From DASRJG01 sp964647625 (GTDB taxonomy: Bacteria; Acidobacteriota; Polarisedimenticolia; Polarisedimenticolales; DASRJG01), in contig CAZYHZ010000013.1 of NCBI GenBank assembly GCA_964647625.1, positions 22,512 through 86,511 of the forward strand: a DNA stretch of 64,000 nt, given 5' to 3'. The first letter of the stretch is position 1. Every line of letters starts with the position of its first letter. Under the pieces are notes generated by a model. It was not told the DNA's origin, did no database searches, and saw only the letters and a program-made list of their open reading frames with translations. Below are positions 34,124-42,692 of this stretch, piece by piece. A program made the translations under genes and the position numbers.

Positions 34124-34612
34124 ATGCCCACTCGGACACTCGTGCTCGTCGCCGTCGCGGCCGCTTCGTGCGCGCGCGCTCCCGCGCCGCCGCCCGGGAT
34201 GAGATGGATCCCTCCCGGGGAGTTCGTCATGGGGACGGACGATCCGCGCTCGATGGAGAACGAGCGGCCCGCCCATCGCGTGCGCGTCGACGGCTGGAAG
34301 ATGCACATCGGGGTCAAGCACCACGGGATCTGGTTCGACGAGAAGTCATACCCGAGCGTGCCGTACGTCGTGAACCTGCTCATGGACCCGATGGAGAAGA
34401 TGACCCCGGACTCCGAGGAGTATCAGTACGAGGGGCGGAAGTTCTTCGCGTCGAAGCTGTGGGCGCCGACCGCGGCGACGTCCTTCATCGCCGACCACCC
34501 GAAGAGCCTCGTCGAGTTCCCGCCGAGCCAGGGCGCCGACACGCTCAGCATGAAGAAGGCGATCGAGGAGGTCATGAAGAAGATGGAGAACGCGCGGGGG
34601 AGCAGTAATTAG
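34124..34612 (+). CDS. Chimeric ORF: FGE/SUMF1 N-terminus fused to arylsulfatase C-terminus
   Basis: A 162-residue ORF. Residues 1-20 form a lipoprotein-like leader (VAAASC). Residues 24-57 (GMRWIPPGEFVMGTDD, ENERPAHRVRVDGW) are the opening of a formylglycine-generating enzyme. From WKMHIGVKHHG onward (VVNLLMDPMEKMTPDS, KSLVEFPPSQGADTLS) the sequence is the C-terminal subdomain of a type I arylsulfatase. Neither half contains an active site. The simplest reading is a deletion that joined two neighbouring genes, sulfatase and its activator, in frame. TAGACT lies 10 nt before the ATG, so it may still be expressed. It may also be regarded as a pseudogene. Confidence 0.75.
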   Translation: MPTRTLVLVAVAAASCARAPAPPPGMRWIPPGEFVMGTDDPRSMENERPAHRVRVDGWKMHIGVKHHGIWFDEKSYPSVPYVVNLLMDPMEKMTPDSEEYQYEGRKFFASKLWAPTAATSFIADHPKSLVEFPPSQGADTLSMKKAIEEVMKKMENARGSSN

Positions 34613-34625
34613 CGCGGCGCGGCAA

Positions 34626-34931
34626 TCATTCGTCCGGCGGGCCTTCGCGCTTCCATCGCCTGGCCATGGTCGCGAAATCTGCCGCCAGCTCGGACCAATC
34701 ATGAAGAGTCGCGGGATCGAAATCGGCCCCGTTCGGCCAGACGAGCGTCTGCACCTCCGGGTCGACGCGCACCTCGTCGAACAGTCGCCGGTCCTTCAGA
34801 GGTCCATAGACCTCGCCATTCAGCACGGGCGAGAAATCAATGCGCCGGGTTACACCGTCTTCGAAGCTGACGTCGAGCGTGAACGGCCCCACGATGCGAA
34901 ACGCCACGACGCGGTGAACCGCGTGTTTCAT
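34626..34931 (-). CDS. DUF2442 family protein
   Basis: A protein of 101 residues from ATG 34931, or 103 from ATG 34937. The DUF2442 signature is present (VSFEDGVTRRIDFSPVL, RLFDEVRVDPEVQTLVWPNG, DFDPATLHDW). GGA lies at better spacing before the second ATG. The family is often encoded beside DUF4160, as here, and is discussed as a possible toxin-antitoxin-like pair; no activity is established. It starts 6-12 bp after the DUF4160 stop, so the two are co-transcribed. Confidence 0.88.
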   Translation of the reverse strand: MKHAVHRVVAFRIVGPFTLDVSFEDGVTRRIDFSPVLNGEVYGPLKDRRLFDEVRVDPEVQTLVWPNGADFDPATLHDWSELAADFATMARRWKREGPPDE

Positions 34932-34943
34932 CGGCATTCCACG

Positions 34944-35213
34944 TTATCGGAGTGGGTCGATCTTGAACGGGGATCGACCGGCCTGCAGGCGATTCCAATC
35001 GTGAAGCAGCTCGTCCTGATGGATCTCGGTCCATGCTTCGACGAGCCGGCGCTGGCGTTGAGGAAAGTCACCGCCGAGAACCTCAACGGAATCGATCGAA
35101 AAAATGGCGACGGCATCCTGATAGTAGGCGTGGAAATGCGGACGGTTGTGGCGGGCGGACGGCTCGGCGAACATTCGAATGATGATTCCGAAAAAGCGGG
35201 ATATTTCGGGCAT
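34944..35213 (-). CDS. DUF4160 family protein
   Basis: An 89-residue protein beginning MPEISRFFGIIIRMF with the DUF4160 core NRPHFHAYYQDAVAIFSID and the C-terminal RLVEAWTEIHQDELLHDWNR. The upstream ATG at 35258 would add 15 residues not typical of the family. DUF4160 proteins are small, widespread and usually paired with DUF2442; function is unknown. First gene of the two-gene unit. Confidence 0.88.
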   Translation of the reverse strand: MPEISRFFGIIIRMFAEPSARHNRPHFHAYYQDAVAIFSIDSVEVLGGDFPQRQRRLVEAWTEIHQDELLHDWNRLQAGRSPFKIDPLR

Positions 35214-35298
35214 GCGGACCTGAATCGAGGTAGGCGCGCTCACGGACCATGGCGTCATTCTAGCCGGAAAGGATCGAGCTTCCCTCGTTATCGTCGGG

Positions 35299-35514
35299 GT
35301 GGCGGTCGACGCCTACTATCCCGCGCACCTGGCGGGCTCTTGGCGCCGGATCTACGTGGCCACCGCAGTGGTCGGGAAGATGTTCCAGAAGATCCCATCC
35401 CTGATCGCTCTCGCGCCGACGCAGAAGGAGCGCTCGTTCCAGCTCGCGCAGGCGGTGGTGCTCGTCGTGTTCGTCGTATGGGGTATCCTCGCCGGGTCGA
35501 GATTCCACGTCTGA
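35299..35514 (+). pseudogene. Truncated small membrane protein remnant
   Basis: The frame reads VDAYYPAHLAGSWRRIYVAT, then AVVGKMFQKIP and SLIALAPTQKERSFQLAQAV, ending in a membrane helix. I recognise this as the C-terminal half of a common small membrane protein in which a second helix of about 12-15 residues normally separates the two blocks. That helix and the N-terminal helices are missing. The frame is open upstream to about 35240 without a convincing start (GTG 35299 is the first). Likely non-functional; the family is unnamed to my knowledge. Confidence 0.5.
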
Positions 35515-35534
35515 CATTCAACCCTGGAGGACCC

Positions 35535-35819
35535 GTGGCGATCGTCATGCAGATGCACTGGCCGGAGGTCAGCAAGGCCCAGTACGAAGCGGTCCGCAAG
35601 GACATCAAGTGGGAGACCGATGTCCCTCGCGGCGCCAAATTTCACGTCGCCTGGTTCGCGCCGGACGGGTTCCGTGCCATCGATCTCTGGGAGTCGGCCG
35701 CGGACTTCGATCGGTTCGTAGCCGACCGGCTGATGCCGGGGGTGAAGCGCGCCGGGATTCAAGGCGAGCCGAAGGTGCAGGTGAGCGAGGCGCACGCGAT
35801 CTTCGCGCCGAACGTGTAG
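35535..35819 (+). CDS. Small dimeric alpha/beta-barrel-like protein
   Basis: A 94-residue protein, GTG start with GGAGG 4 nt upstream. The pattern MHWPEVSKAQYEAVRKDI, VAWFAPDGFRAIDLWES, then ADFDRFVADRLMPGV suggests an ABM/EthD-like dimeric alpha/beta barrel. Such proteins are monooxygenase-like or ligand-binding; no catalytic residue can be assigned. It converges with kinase 2, stop to stop about 12 bp apart. Confidence 0.75.
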   Translation: MAIVMQMHWPEVSKAQYEAVRKDIKWETDVPRGAKFHVAWFAPDGFRAIDLWESAADFDRFVADRLMPGVKRAGIQGEPKVQVSEAHAIFAPNV

Positions 35820-35831
35820 GCCGAGACCAGG

Positions 35832-38549
35832 TTACTGCCCCTGGGGCGGACTCATCTCCTGGAACCAGTTCAGCACCAGCTCGAGCTGCGTGAGCGGCCT
35901 CTCGGGCGTGACCTGCTGGATGCGCAGGAAGCGGCTTCCGTCGGGTGTGATGCCGTAGCTGGTGTTGCCGTTGATCGTCTTGAAGAACCGTCCCTCGTGA
36001 ACGACCCGCGGAATACCGGACGATAACGATGCGCCGGGACTGATCGCGACGCTCATCAGCTTCGTGCCGTTCTGGAAGTAAAGCTCGCGGCCGTCGGGCG
36101 ACCAGAGAGGCTCGTCGCCGCCGTCGGTGGACACCTGGCGCCTCGGCGCGGCTGCGGGAAACGGCGCCACGAAGATCTCCAACCGTGACGAGACGCGGGC
36201 GACGAAGGCGACCCACTTTCCGTCCGGCGAGATCTGGGGGTCGTTCTCACCTTCCGATTGGGTGAAGAGGGGATGGGGCGTGTGGTCGCCGTCCAGCCGC
36301 AGCATCCAGCTCCTGACGCCGCCGGCATCCTTCGCGTTGTTCTCGTTGTAGAGGAGCCAGCGGCCGTCGCGCGAGATCGACGTCGGCGTCTGCGAGACGT
36401 CGGGGGTGTTGGTGAGGCGCTCCTCGTCGCCCGAGCCGTCCACCGCACGCCAGTAGATGTCGCGCGTTCCCTTCCGCGTACCCCGGTAGATCACGCGCGC
36501 TCCATCGGGGGTGAACAGCGGGGCCTGGCTGCTTCCCGCGCTGCGCCCGATGGGGGTCAGCGTGTTGCGTGCGAACTCGTACATCCAGAGGCCGGTCGTG
36601 CTTCCGCGAATCTGAACGACGGCCCGGGTGCCGTCGGGTGAGATCACGAGGTTCTCGAACGGGTGCTCGGGTACACCCGCGGGTTGAACGACGCCCGAGC
36701 GATCGACCCACACCAGTCGCATGATATTTCGCGTTTGCCCGCCCTCGAGATAGACCAGCCGGCCTTCATCGGACAGGGCGTAGTTGCCGCAGCCTTCGTT
36801 GCCGTACGTGTCGTTGGGGTGCGCCGTCGAGACCACCGGCACCGCCCCGCCCACGTCCGGCTTCGACGGGTCCCATGGCACCGCGAGTAGATCGCCGAGA
36901 CGCGTGTAGAGCAGCCACCCCGGCTTCGCGTAGCGCGGCGCATCGGCACCGGTGACGAGCACGTGACGCTCGGTCCCGCCGATCGTCTGCGCCGCCACCG
37001 TGTGCTCGTCGTCGCCGGGGCCCGTCCACACCCCGAAGATCAGCGTGTGGGCTCCCTCGACGACGTGCGGCCACCGGTGGCTGATCTCTCCGCGCTCCGA
37101 ATCGCGCTTGGTGACCTCGCTCGGCGCGCCTCCACTTTCGGGCACGCGCCAGATCCCGGTCATGTTCGTCGGGGCGAAGTAGATGTATCCGTCGCTGCTC
37201 CAGTCGCCTCCGCGAGGAAACGGCGCGTCCGCGAGCGTCTGCAGCCCGGCACCTCCGACAGCGATCTTCCGGAGCTTGCCCTCGGCGAAGAAGGCGAGCC
37301 ACTTCCCATCGGAGGAGAAAAACGGCGAGTCGCCGCCCTCGGTCCCCTCGAGCGCCTTCGCCTCGGGCTCGCCGAGCGCTCGGACGAAGATCCGGTGCTT
37401 GCCGTCCCGCGCTCCGACGAACGCGACGCGCGTGCCGTCGCGCGTGATCGCGACCGGAAGGACGTTCCCCCCTCCGACTTCGACACCGTCGGGGAGCGCG
37501 ATGCTGACGTGGGCGACGCCGTCGCTGGAGGCCGGACGTTCGGCCGGGGCCAGCCACCGCGTGATTCCGAACGTCGCCGCCACGGCGATCAGTGCCGTCG
37601 CGACGATGAACGGTGCAAGGCTTCGCGACGGCGTGCGTGGCGCGTTTTCGATGGGCGCCTTCGCTTCGCCCGACAACGAGCTCGCCGTGTCGCTCAACAG
37701 GAACTTCACGACCGACATGTCGGCCAGGCGCTCGTTGCGGTTCTTGACGAGGCAACGGGTCAGGAGCACGCGCAGCGCCGGCGGAAGGTCCTTCGGAAGA
37801 AGCGTCCAGTCCGGCTCGCTGCGAAGTATCGCGGCGAGCGTCTCGGAGACGTCCTCGCCTTCGAACGCTCTCTTCCCCGTGAGCATCTCGTAGAGCACGC
37901 AGCCGAACGCCCACACGTCGGACCGGCGATCCGCGGGGCGCCCCTTCGCCTGCTCGGGGCTCATGTACCCGGCGGTGCCGAGGATCATCCCCATCTGCGT
38001 GCCCGCCGTCGTCATGGTGGGCGAGTTGCCGGACGCGGCGGTCGCAGGGCCGGACGAGGAGCCCTCGGCATCGAGCGACTTGCCGAGCCCGAAATCCAGG
38101 ACCTTGGCTTGCCCCTCGGCGGTGACCATGACGTTTCCGGGCTTGAAGTCGCGATGGATGATGCCGCGCTCGTGCGCCGCCGCGAGCGCATCCGCCGTCT
38201 GCCGTGCGAGCGCCATCGCGTCGCGCACGAGCATCGGCCCGCCCGACAACATGTCCGAGAGCGAATGCCCGTCGACGAACTCGAGGACGAGATACGTCGC
38301 CCCGTGCGATTCCTCGACCCCGTAGATCGCCGCGATGTTCGGGTGGTTCAGAGACGCGAGGAGCTGCGCCTCGCGCTCGAACCGCGCAACGCGCTCGGGA
38401 TGCCCGGCGAACGATTCGTGGAGCGCCTTGACCGCGACGATGCGGCCGAGCCGCGTGTCCTTCGCCCGATAGACCTGGCCCATCCCGCCGGCGCCGAGCG
38501 CGGCGACGATCTCGTAGGGGCCGATGCGATCTCCGGGGGACGGGGCCAT
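35832..38549 (-). CDS. Ser/Thr protein kinase with C-terminal TolB/PD40 propeller (kinase 2)
   Basis: A 905-residue protein. Kinase domain residues 11-275 with GAGGMG, Lys41, HRDFKPGN (Asp134) and DFG (152-154); the activation segment contains YMSPEQAKGRPADRRSD. A membrane helix (FIVATALIAVAATFGITRW, about 315-335) separates it from an external PD40 propeller (FSSDGKWLAFF, ISPDGTRAVVQ). It closely resembles kinases 1 and 3, and all three have every catalytic residue. TAGAAT ends 9 nt before the ATG and no Shine-Dalgarno is seen, suggesting a leaderless mRNA. Confidence 0.93.
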   Translation of the reverse strand: MAPSPGDRIGPYEIVAALGAGGMGQVYRAKDTRLGRIVAVKALHESFAGHPERVARFEREAQLLASLNHPNIAAIYGVEESHGATYLVLEFVDGHSLSDMLSGGPMLVRDAMALARQTADALAAAHERGIIHRDFKPGNVMVTAEGQAKVLDFGLGKSLDAEGSSSGPATAASGNSPTMTTAGTQMGMILGTAGYMSPEQAKGRPADRRSDVWAFGCVLYEMLTGKRAFEGEDVSETLAAILRSEPDWTLLPKDLPPALRVLLTRCLVKNRNERLADMSVVKFLLSDTASSLSGEAKAPIENAPRTPSRSLAPFIVATALIAVAATFGITRWLAPAERPASSDGVAHVSIALPDGVEVGGGNVLPVAITRDGTRVAFVGARDGKHRIFVRALGEPEAKALEGTEGGDSPFFSSDGKWLAFFAEGKLRKIAVGGAGLQTLADAPFPRGGDWSSDGYIYFAPTNMTGIWRVPESGGAPSEVTKRDSERGEISHRWPHVVEGAHTLIFGVWTGPGDDEHTVAAQTIGGTERHVLVTGADAPRYAKPGWLLYTRLGDLLAVPWDPSKPDVGGAVPVVSTAHPNDTYGNEGCGNYALSDEGRLVYLEGGQTRNIMRLVWVDRSGVVQPAGVPEHPFENLVISPDGTRAVVQIRGSTTGLWMYEFARNTLTPIGRSAGSSQAPLFTPDGARVIYRGTRKGTRDIYWRAVDGSGDEERLTNTPDVSQTPTSISRDGRWLLYNENNAKDAGGVRSWMLRLDGDHTPHPLFTQSEGENDPQISPDGKWVAFVARVSSRLEIFVAPFPAAAPRRQVSTDGGDEPLWSPDGRELYFQNGTKLMSVAISPGASLSSGIPRVVHEGRFFKTINGNTSYGITPDGSRFLRIQQVTPERPLTQLELVLNWFQEMSPPQGQ

Positions 38550-38633
38550 CGGGGCGGGATTCTACCTACTTCTCCTCAGCGTCCAACCGTTGTCGCTCCC
38601 GAACGTAGTACCGGTTACCGAGGGAGGTGCGTG

Positions 38634-39380
38634 ATGAGACCCACGCCATTCGTGTTGCTCGCAGCCGTCCTGGCCCCGCCCCCGCACGCGCCGGCTGCCG
38701 GCAGCGTCGACGGGGACGAGCCGGTGCGCGATCGGGTGACCAAGTCCGTCGAGCTCGACGCGGGCGCGCGGATCGAGGTCTCCACGATCCCCGGTCCGGT
38801 CGAGATCGAAACGGTTTCAGGCCACCGGGCCGAGATCGAGGTCATCCGTTCCGCTCCGAGCCAGGCCGATTTCGACTGCGGCGGCGTCCTCATCGATACT
38901 TCGCCGAAGAAGATCGAGATCCGGAGCGTGGACCACTGCAGCATCGTCCGCGGCACTCAGAGAGTGAAGCTGACGCTGCCGCGCGATGCCGACATCGAGC
39001 TGGACAACATCGCCGGTGGGGTCCGGCTCGGTCCGACCGACGGCATGGTGCGGCTCGAGAGCATCGCCGGTCACGTGGAAGCTGCGGGGCTCCGCGAGGC
39101 GAAGCTGAGCTCGCTCGCGGCCGGGCTCGATCTCGATGTCTCGCGCCTCGGTGAGGGCGGGATCCGCGTGAGCAGCGTCACAGGCGGGATCGACCTGAAA
39201 GTCGGTCCCGGCGTGGATGCGGAGCTCGAGACGAGAAGTGTCGTCGGGCGCATTCGATCCGACCTACCCGGCCTGCGCCTGATCGATGACGACGGAACCG
39301 ATCAGCGCGCCGTGCTCGGCGCGGGACGCGGCAAGATCGTCTTGGAGAGCGTCGTGGGAGGCGTGAGGATCCACGGCTGA
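38634..39380 (+). CDS. Secreted DUF4097-like beta-solenoid adhesin-type protein
   Basis: A 248-residue protein with a probable signal peptide (MRPTPFVLLAAVLAPPPHAP), start chosen by GGGAGG 7 nt upstream. The mature part is a repetitive beta-strand series (LDNIAGGVRLGPTDGMVRLE, SIAGHVEAAGL, VSSVTGGIDLKVG, ETRSVVGRIRSDLPG) as in DUF4097/auto-transporter adhesin head-like domains. Two cysteines (FDCGG, DHCSI) could form a disulphide. Function unknown; probably periplasmic. Divergent from kinase 2, suggesting a shared control region of about 85 bp. Confidence 0.8.
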   Translation: MRPTPFVLLAAVLAPPPHAPAAGSVDGDEPVRDRVTKSVELDAGARIEVSTIPGPVEIETVSGHRAEIEVIRSAPSQADFDCGGVLIDTSPKKIEIRSVDHCSIVRGTQRVKLTLPRDADIELDNIAGGVRLGPTDGMVRLESIAGHVEAAGLREAKLSSLAAGLDLDVSRLGEGGIRVSSVTGGIDLKVGPGVDAELETRSVVGRIRSDLPGLRLIDDDGTDQRAVLGAGRGKIVLESVVGGVRIHG

Positions 39381-39450
39381 GCCCGATTCGTCATTGACTC
39401 CCCGGCGGACGCGGCGTATAGCCCTCCGTAGACCGTGTGAGGGGGATGTC

Positions 39451-40278
39451 ATGAACAAGTCAATGCGGCGAATTTTCTCCGATCGTCGAGTCATGCTCGC
39501 CGGTATCGGCGGTGTGATGGCCGGCACCTTTTTGTCGCCGCGCGCCATTGCGGGCACCTTGAATCCACCCGGGCCTCCGGCGCCCACCGGGAGGACCACC
39601 GACGATCTCGCGAACATGATCGCGAGGCCCAGCGGCGTTTCGGAGCCGCGAACGCCGGTAGCCGGCCTGCCGGGAACGGCGTCCTCCAAGTACGTGATCT
39701 CGGCGTCGGGCTCCTACTGCGCGACCGAGAATTTCATCGCCGCGGCCGGGCAGAGCGGGATCCAGATCACGGCCGACAACGTCGATCTTGATCTGCAAGG
39801 GTTCCACCTTGTGGGCGGCGACAACGCCGGGCTGGCCACGGCCGGCATCGTCGTCACCGGCTCGAACGTCAGCATCTACAACGGCACCCTCGAGGGTCCG
39901 TGGTCGATCGCGATGCAAGTCAACGCGCCGAAGTTTCTCCTGTGGGACGTGACCGTGATCGGGGCCGCCGGCACGGGCTTCCTGCTGGGCACGGACGGCC
40001 AGTGCTACGACTGCGACGTCTATGAATGCCCGACTGGGTTCGACGCCCACGGCCAGCGCACGATCGTCGAGGAGTGCGGCGCGTGGTCGTGCCCGACGAG
40101 CTTCGCGGCGAGCGGCACGCAGAACCTGATCATCTCGAATTGCGCGACCAATAGCGCCAACCCGTTCGGCGCGATCATCGCCAACAACGCGTACGGTCCC
40201 ATCATCGTCGTGACCGGAGTCGGCAACATCGGTCAGGTCGCAGGCTCGAACCACATCCTCGCGAACTACGTCTTCTAA
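39451..40278 (+). CDS. Exported parallel beta-helix protein with Tat-like signal
   Basis: A 275-residue protein. The N-terminus MNKSMRRIFSDRRVMLAGIG, followed by a hydrophobic stretch and AIAG, resembles a twin-arginine signal peptide. Beta-helix rungs follow (ITADNVDLDLQGFHLVGGDN, VTGSNVSIYNGTLEG, APKFLLWDVTVIGAAGTGF) as in NosD/pectate-lyase-like folds. Several Cys pairs (CYDCDVYEC) may form disulphides. No polysaccharide-lyase active site is recognised. GGGGGATG lies before the start. The next secreted gene begins 5 bp after its stop, so the two are co-transcribed. Confidence 0.8.
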   Translation: MNKSMRRIFSDRRVMLAGIGGVMAGTFLSPRAIAGTLNPPGPPAPTGRTTDDLANMIARPSGVSEPRTPVAGLPGTASSKYVISASGSYCATENFIAAAGQSGIQITADNVDLDLQGFHLVGGDNAGLATAGIVVTGSNVSIYNGTLEGPWSIAMQVNAPKFLLWDVTVIGAAGTGFLLGTDGQCYDCDVYECPTGFDAHGQRTIVEECGAWSCPTSFAASGTQNLIISNCATNSANPFGAIIANNAYGPIIVVTGVGNIGQVAGSNHILANYVF

Positions 40279-40283
40279 TAAAG

Positions 40284-41156
40284 ATGCGCACCGCGATGCG
40301 GCTCGGACTCGCGCCATCGCTCGCAGCGGTGATGTTCTGTGCGTCGCCCGCGGCGTTCGGGGCGGGAGAAAACATCGACCCCGGCAACGACGACCACCAG
40401 TACGCGTGGGGCGAGAACGCCGGCTGGATCAACGCCGAACCGTCGGGGAACGGCGGCCCCGGCGTCGAAGTCACCGATACGGGACTTGCCGGCTGGATGT
40501 GGGGCGAAAACATCGGCTGGATCAGCGTCACCTGCGCCAACACCGGGACGTGCGGCACCGCGAGCTACGGCGTCGCCAACGACGGCTACGGAAAGCTCAC
40601 CGGGTTCGCATGGTGCGAAAACGCCGGCTGGATCAATTTCAGCCCGACGACGTGCGCCCCCGACCCGACGTGCGGCGTTCGCATCGACCCGGCGACCGGC
40701 AGCTTCAACGGCCGCGCCTGGGGCGAGAACATCGGCTGGGTCACGTTCTCGGACGGCGCCCCCGCAAGCTGGACCGCGCGCACGAGCTGGTGCCAGTCGG
40801 TCGTCGCGCCGCCGGGATCGGCCTTCACGTTGACGGCGGCGAAGTCCGCCGGGCAGACGGTGGTCTCGTGGACCGCGCTCGCCGGAGCTTCGTGGTACGA
40901 CGGCGTCAGCGGCTCGCTTTCGACCTTGCGCTCCACATCGGGAGACTTCACCGCCTCGACGCAGCGGTGCTCGGCTTCGAAGACCGCGTCGCTTTCGTTC
41001 ACCGACCAGAGCCCAAACCCGCCGGTGGGATCGGGATACTGGTACGTGGTGCGTGGCGCGAACTGCCGGGGCCGGGGAACCTACGATTCCGGCGCCTCCT
41101 CGCAGCACGGCTCCCGGGACCCCGGGATCTCGGCGTCGGCCGCGGCCTGTCCATAG
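40284..41156 (+). CDS. Secreted protein with GEN-x-GW repeats and CP-ending C-terminal domain
   Basis: A 290-residue protein with signal peptide (LGLAPSLAAVMFCASPAAFG). Four copies of a short motif follow: YAWGENAGWINAE, WMWGENIGWISV, FAWCENAGWINF and RAWGENIGWVTF, spaced 35-50 residues apart, a repeat seen in some surface proteins of unknown role. From about residue 180 the shared C-terminal domain appears (TVVSWTALAGASWYDGVSGS; YWYVVRGANCRGRGTYDSG) and the protein ends ASAAACP. Likely exported and anchored by the same route as the other -CP proteins. Confidence 0.82.
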   Translation: MRTAMRLGLAPSLAAVMFCASPAAFGAGENIDPGNDDHQYAWGENAGWINAEPSGNGGPGVEVTDTGLAGWMWGENIGWISVTCANTGTCGTASYGVANDGYGKLTGFAWCENAGWINFSPTTCAPDPTCGVRIDPATGSFNGRAWGENIGWVTFSDGAPASWTARTSWCQSVVAPPGSAFTLTAAKSAGQTVVSWTALAGASWYDGVSGSLSTLRSTSGDFTASTQRCSASKTASLSFTDQSPNPPVGSGYWYVVRGANCRGRGTYDSGASSQHGSRDPGISASAAACP

Positions 41157-41196
41157 ACGCCCGGGCCGCTTTCCCGAGCCCCCAGGGACCTCTCCG

Positions 41197-41225
41197 TTGC
41201 CGGCGAATGCCGATCGCCGTACGCT
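41197..41225 (+). promoter_or_regulatory. Conserved promoter of beta-helix paralog 2
   Basis: TTGCCG (41197-41202), 17-bp spacer with TGCCGATCGCCG, TACGCT (41220-41225). Same architecture as at 20693 and 43402. The start codon lies 30 bp downstream with GGAGGGG in the leader. Confidence 0.6.
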
Positions 41226-41255
41226 CCTAGGGGTTCCGCACGAGGAGGGGCGAAG

Positions 41256-42692
41256 ATGCGATCTCTGGGTCATGCCCGGTTGGGCGTCGCGCTCTGCGCC
41301 GTCGCCTGGCTGGCGATCACGGCTTCACACGCTACGACCATCACCGGAGGCAGCGTCATCAATCAGACGTGGACGTCGGCCGGAAGCCCTTACATCGTCC
41401 TGGGCGACGTCACTATTCCGTCGGGAGCGTTTCTGAGCATCGGTGCGGGCACGACCGTCCTGTTCGCGTCGACCGACGGGCAGGCGGGCGGCACGGATGT
41501 CAACCGCGTGGAGCTGATCGTCAAGGGCACGCTGACCGTGTCCGGGACCGCAGCGTCGCCGGTGATATTCCAGGCGCAATCCGGGACGACTTCCGGAATC
41601 TGGTTCGGCATCGAGGTGCAAAACGCGGCGGTGAGCGCGAGCATCGATCACGCGGTGATCCGGCACGCGAACAACGGCATCCACTCGACGGCACCGGGGA
41701 CCGTGCTCACGGTCACGAACACGACCGTCGACACGTGCAACCACGCGGTCTTCGTCACCGACGGCACGTCCTCGTTCGACTCCGTGCAGACGTCGAGCAG
41801 CACGGACGGCTTCTATTTCAATGGGAAGGGAACGGTGACGCTCACGAACGTGATCGTCAACTCCAACTCGGACTCCGGAGTGTTCGCGTATGCGGGGACC
41901 GGTGCCTTGACCGTGAATCTCATCAACTCGACGGTCAACGGCAACACGAATTACGGCGTGTTCGCCGGCGCCGCCGGCCTGTCCAACCAGTGCCAGGTCA
42001 CCGTGCAAAACGACATCGTAACGAGCAACGGCTTCGTCGGTGTCTACCGCTCGACGACCTCGGCCCCCATCATGGTGAACGTGACGTACTCGGACGTGTT
42101 CGGCAACGGGACGAATTACTCGAACGTCGTCCCCGGCGCAGGGGCGATCTCCGCGAACCCCAACTACGTCGGCTCCACCGACTTCCATCTGACCGCGGGA
42201 AGCGTTGCCATCGACACCGGAAGCGGCGGAGCCGGCGTGCCGTCGCACGATTTCGACGGCCACGCGCGCCCGCTCGACGGCGACGGCATCGGCGGCGCCC
42301 AGTACGACATGGGCGCGTACGAGTACGTGCCGGCCTCCATCATCGGCTCCGTTCCCGAGGTCGCCGGCGGCCCGCAACCGGTGCTGAAGGTCAGCACGCC
42401 CGACCACGTGAGCTTGATCCTGACCTGGGGCGCCTCGTGCGGCGCGGCGACCACCGACTACGCCGTGTACGAGGGCGCAATCGGATCGTGGTACAGCCAC
42501 CTACCGGGCACGTGCACCAGCTCGGGAACCTTGTCGGTCAACTATGCGCCCGCGCCCGGGAACCGTTACTTCCTCGTCGTTCCGAACAATGCCTCGGCCG
42601 AGGGCATCTACGGCCACGCTTCGAGTGGGGCGCCGATACCGGTCTCGACGTCGGCGTGCCGGGCGACGCAGAACACGGCGGGGTGTCCGTAA
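41256..42692 (+). CDS. Secreted parallel beta-helix protein, CP-terminal family, paralog 2
   Basis: A 478-residue protein collinear with 20751 and 43461: signal peptide (LGVALCAVAWLAITASHATT), INQTWTSAGSPYIVLGDVTI start of the helix, many NTTVDTC/NSTVNGN rungs, DGDGIGGAQYDMGAYEY closure, then the shared terminal domain (YAVYEGAIGSWYSHLPGTC, YFLVVPNNASAEGIYG) and NTAGCP at the end. Divergence is spread over the rungs while the N-terminus, closure and C-terminus are conserved, as expected if the ends serve export or anchoring and the middle binds variable targets. No catalytic motif. Confidence 0.88.
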   Translation: MRSLGHARLGVALCAVAWLAITASHATTITGGSVINQTWTSAGSPYIVLGDVTIPSGAFLSIGAGTTVLFASTDGQAGGTDVNRVELIVKGTLTVSGTAASPVIFQAQSGTTSGIWFGIEVQNAAVSASIDHAVIRHANNGIHSTAPGTVLTVTNTTVDTCNHAVFVTDGTSSFDSVQTSSSTDGFYFNGKGTVTLTNVIVNSNSDSGVFAYAGTGALTVNLINSTVNGNTNYGVFAGAAGLSNQCQVTVQNDIVTSNGFVGVYRSTTSAPIMVNVTYSDVFGNGTNYSNVVPGAGAISANPNYVGSTDFHLTAGSVAIDTGSGGAGVPSHDFDGHARPLDGDGIGGAQYDMGAYEYVPASIIGSVPEVAGGPQPVLKVSTPDHVSLILTWGASCGAATTDYAVYEGAIGSWYSHLPGTCTSSGTLSVNYAPAPGNRYFLVVPNNASAEGIYGHASSGAPIPVSTSACRATQNTAGCP

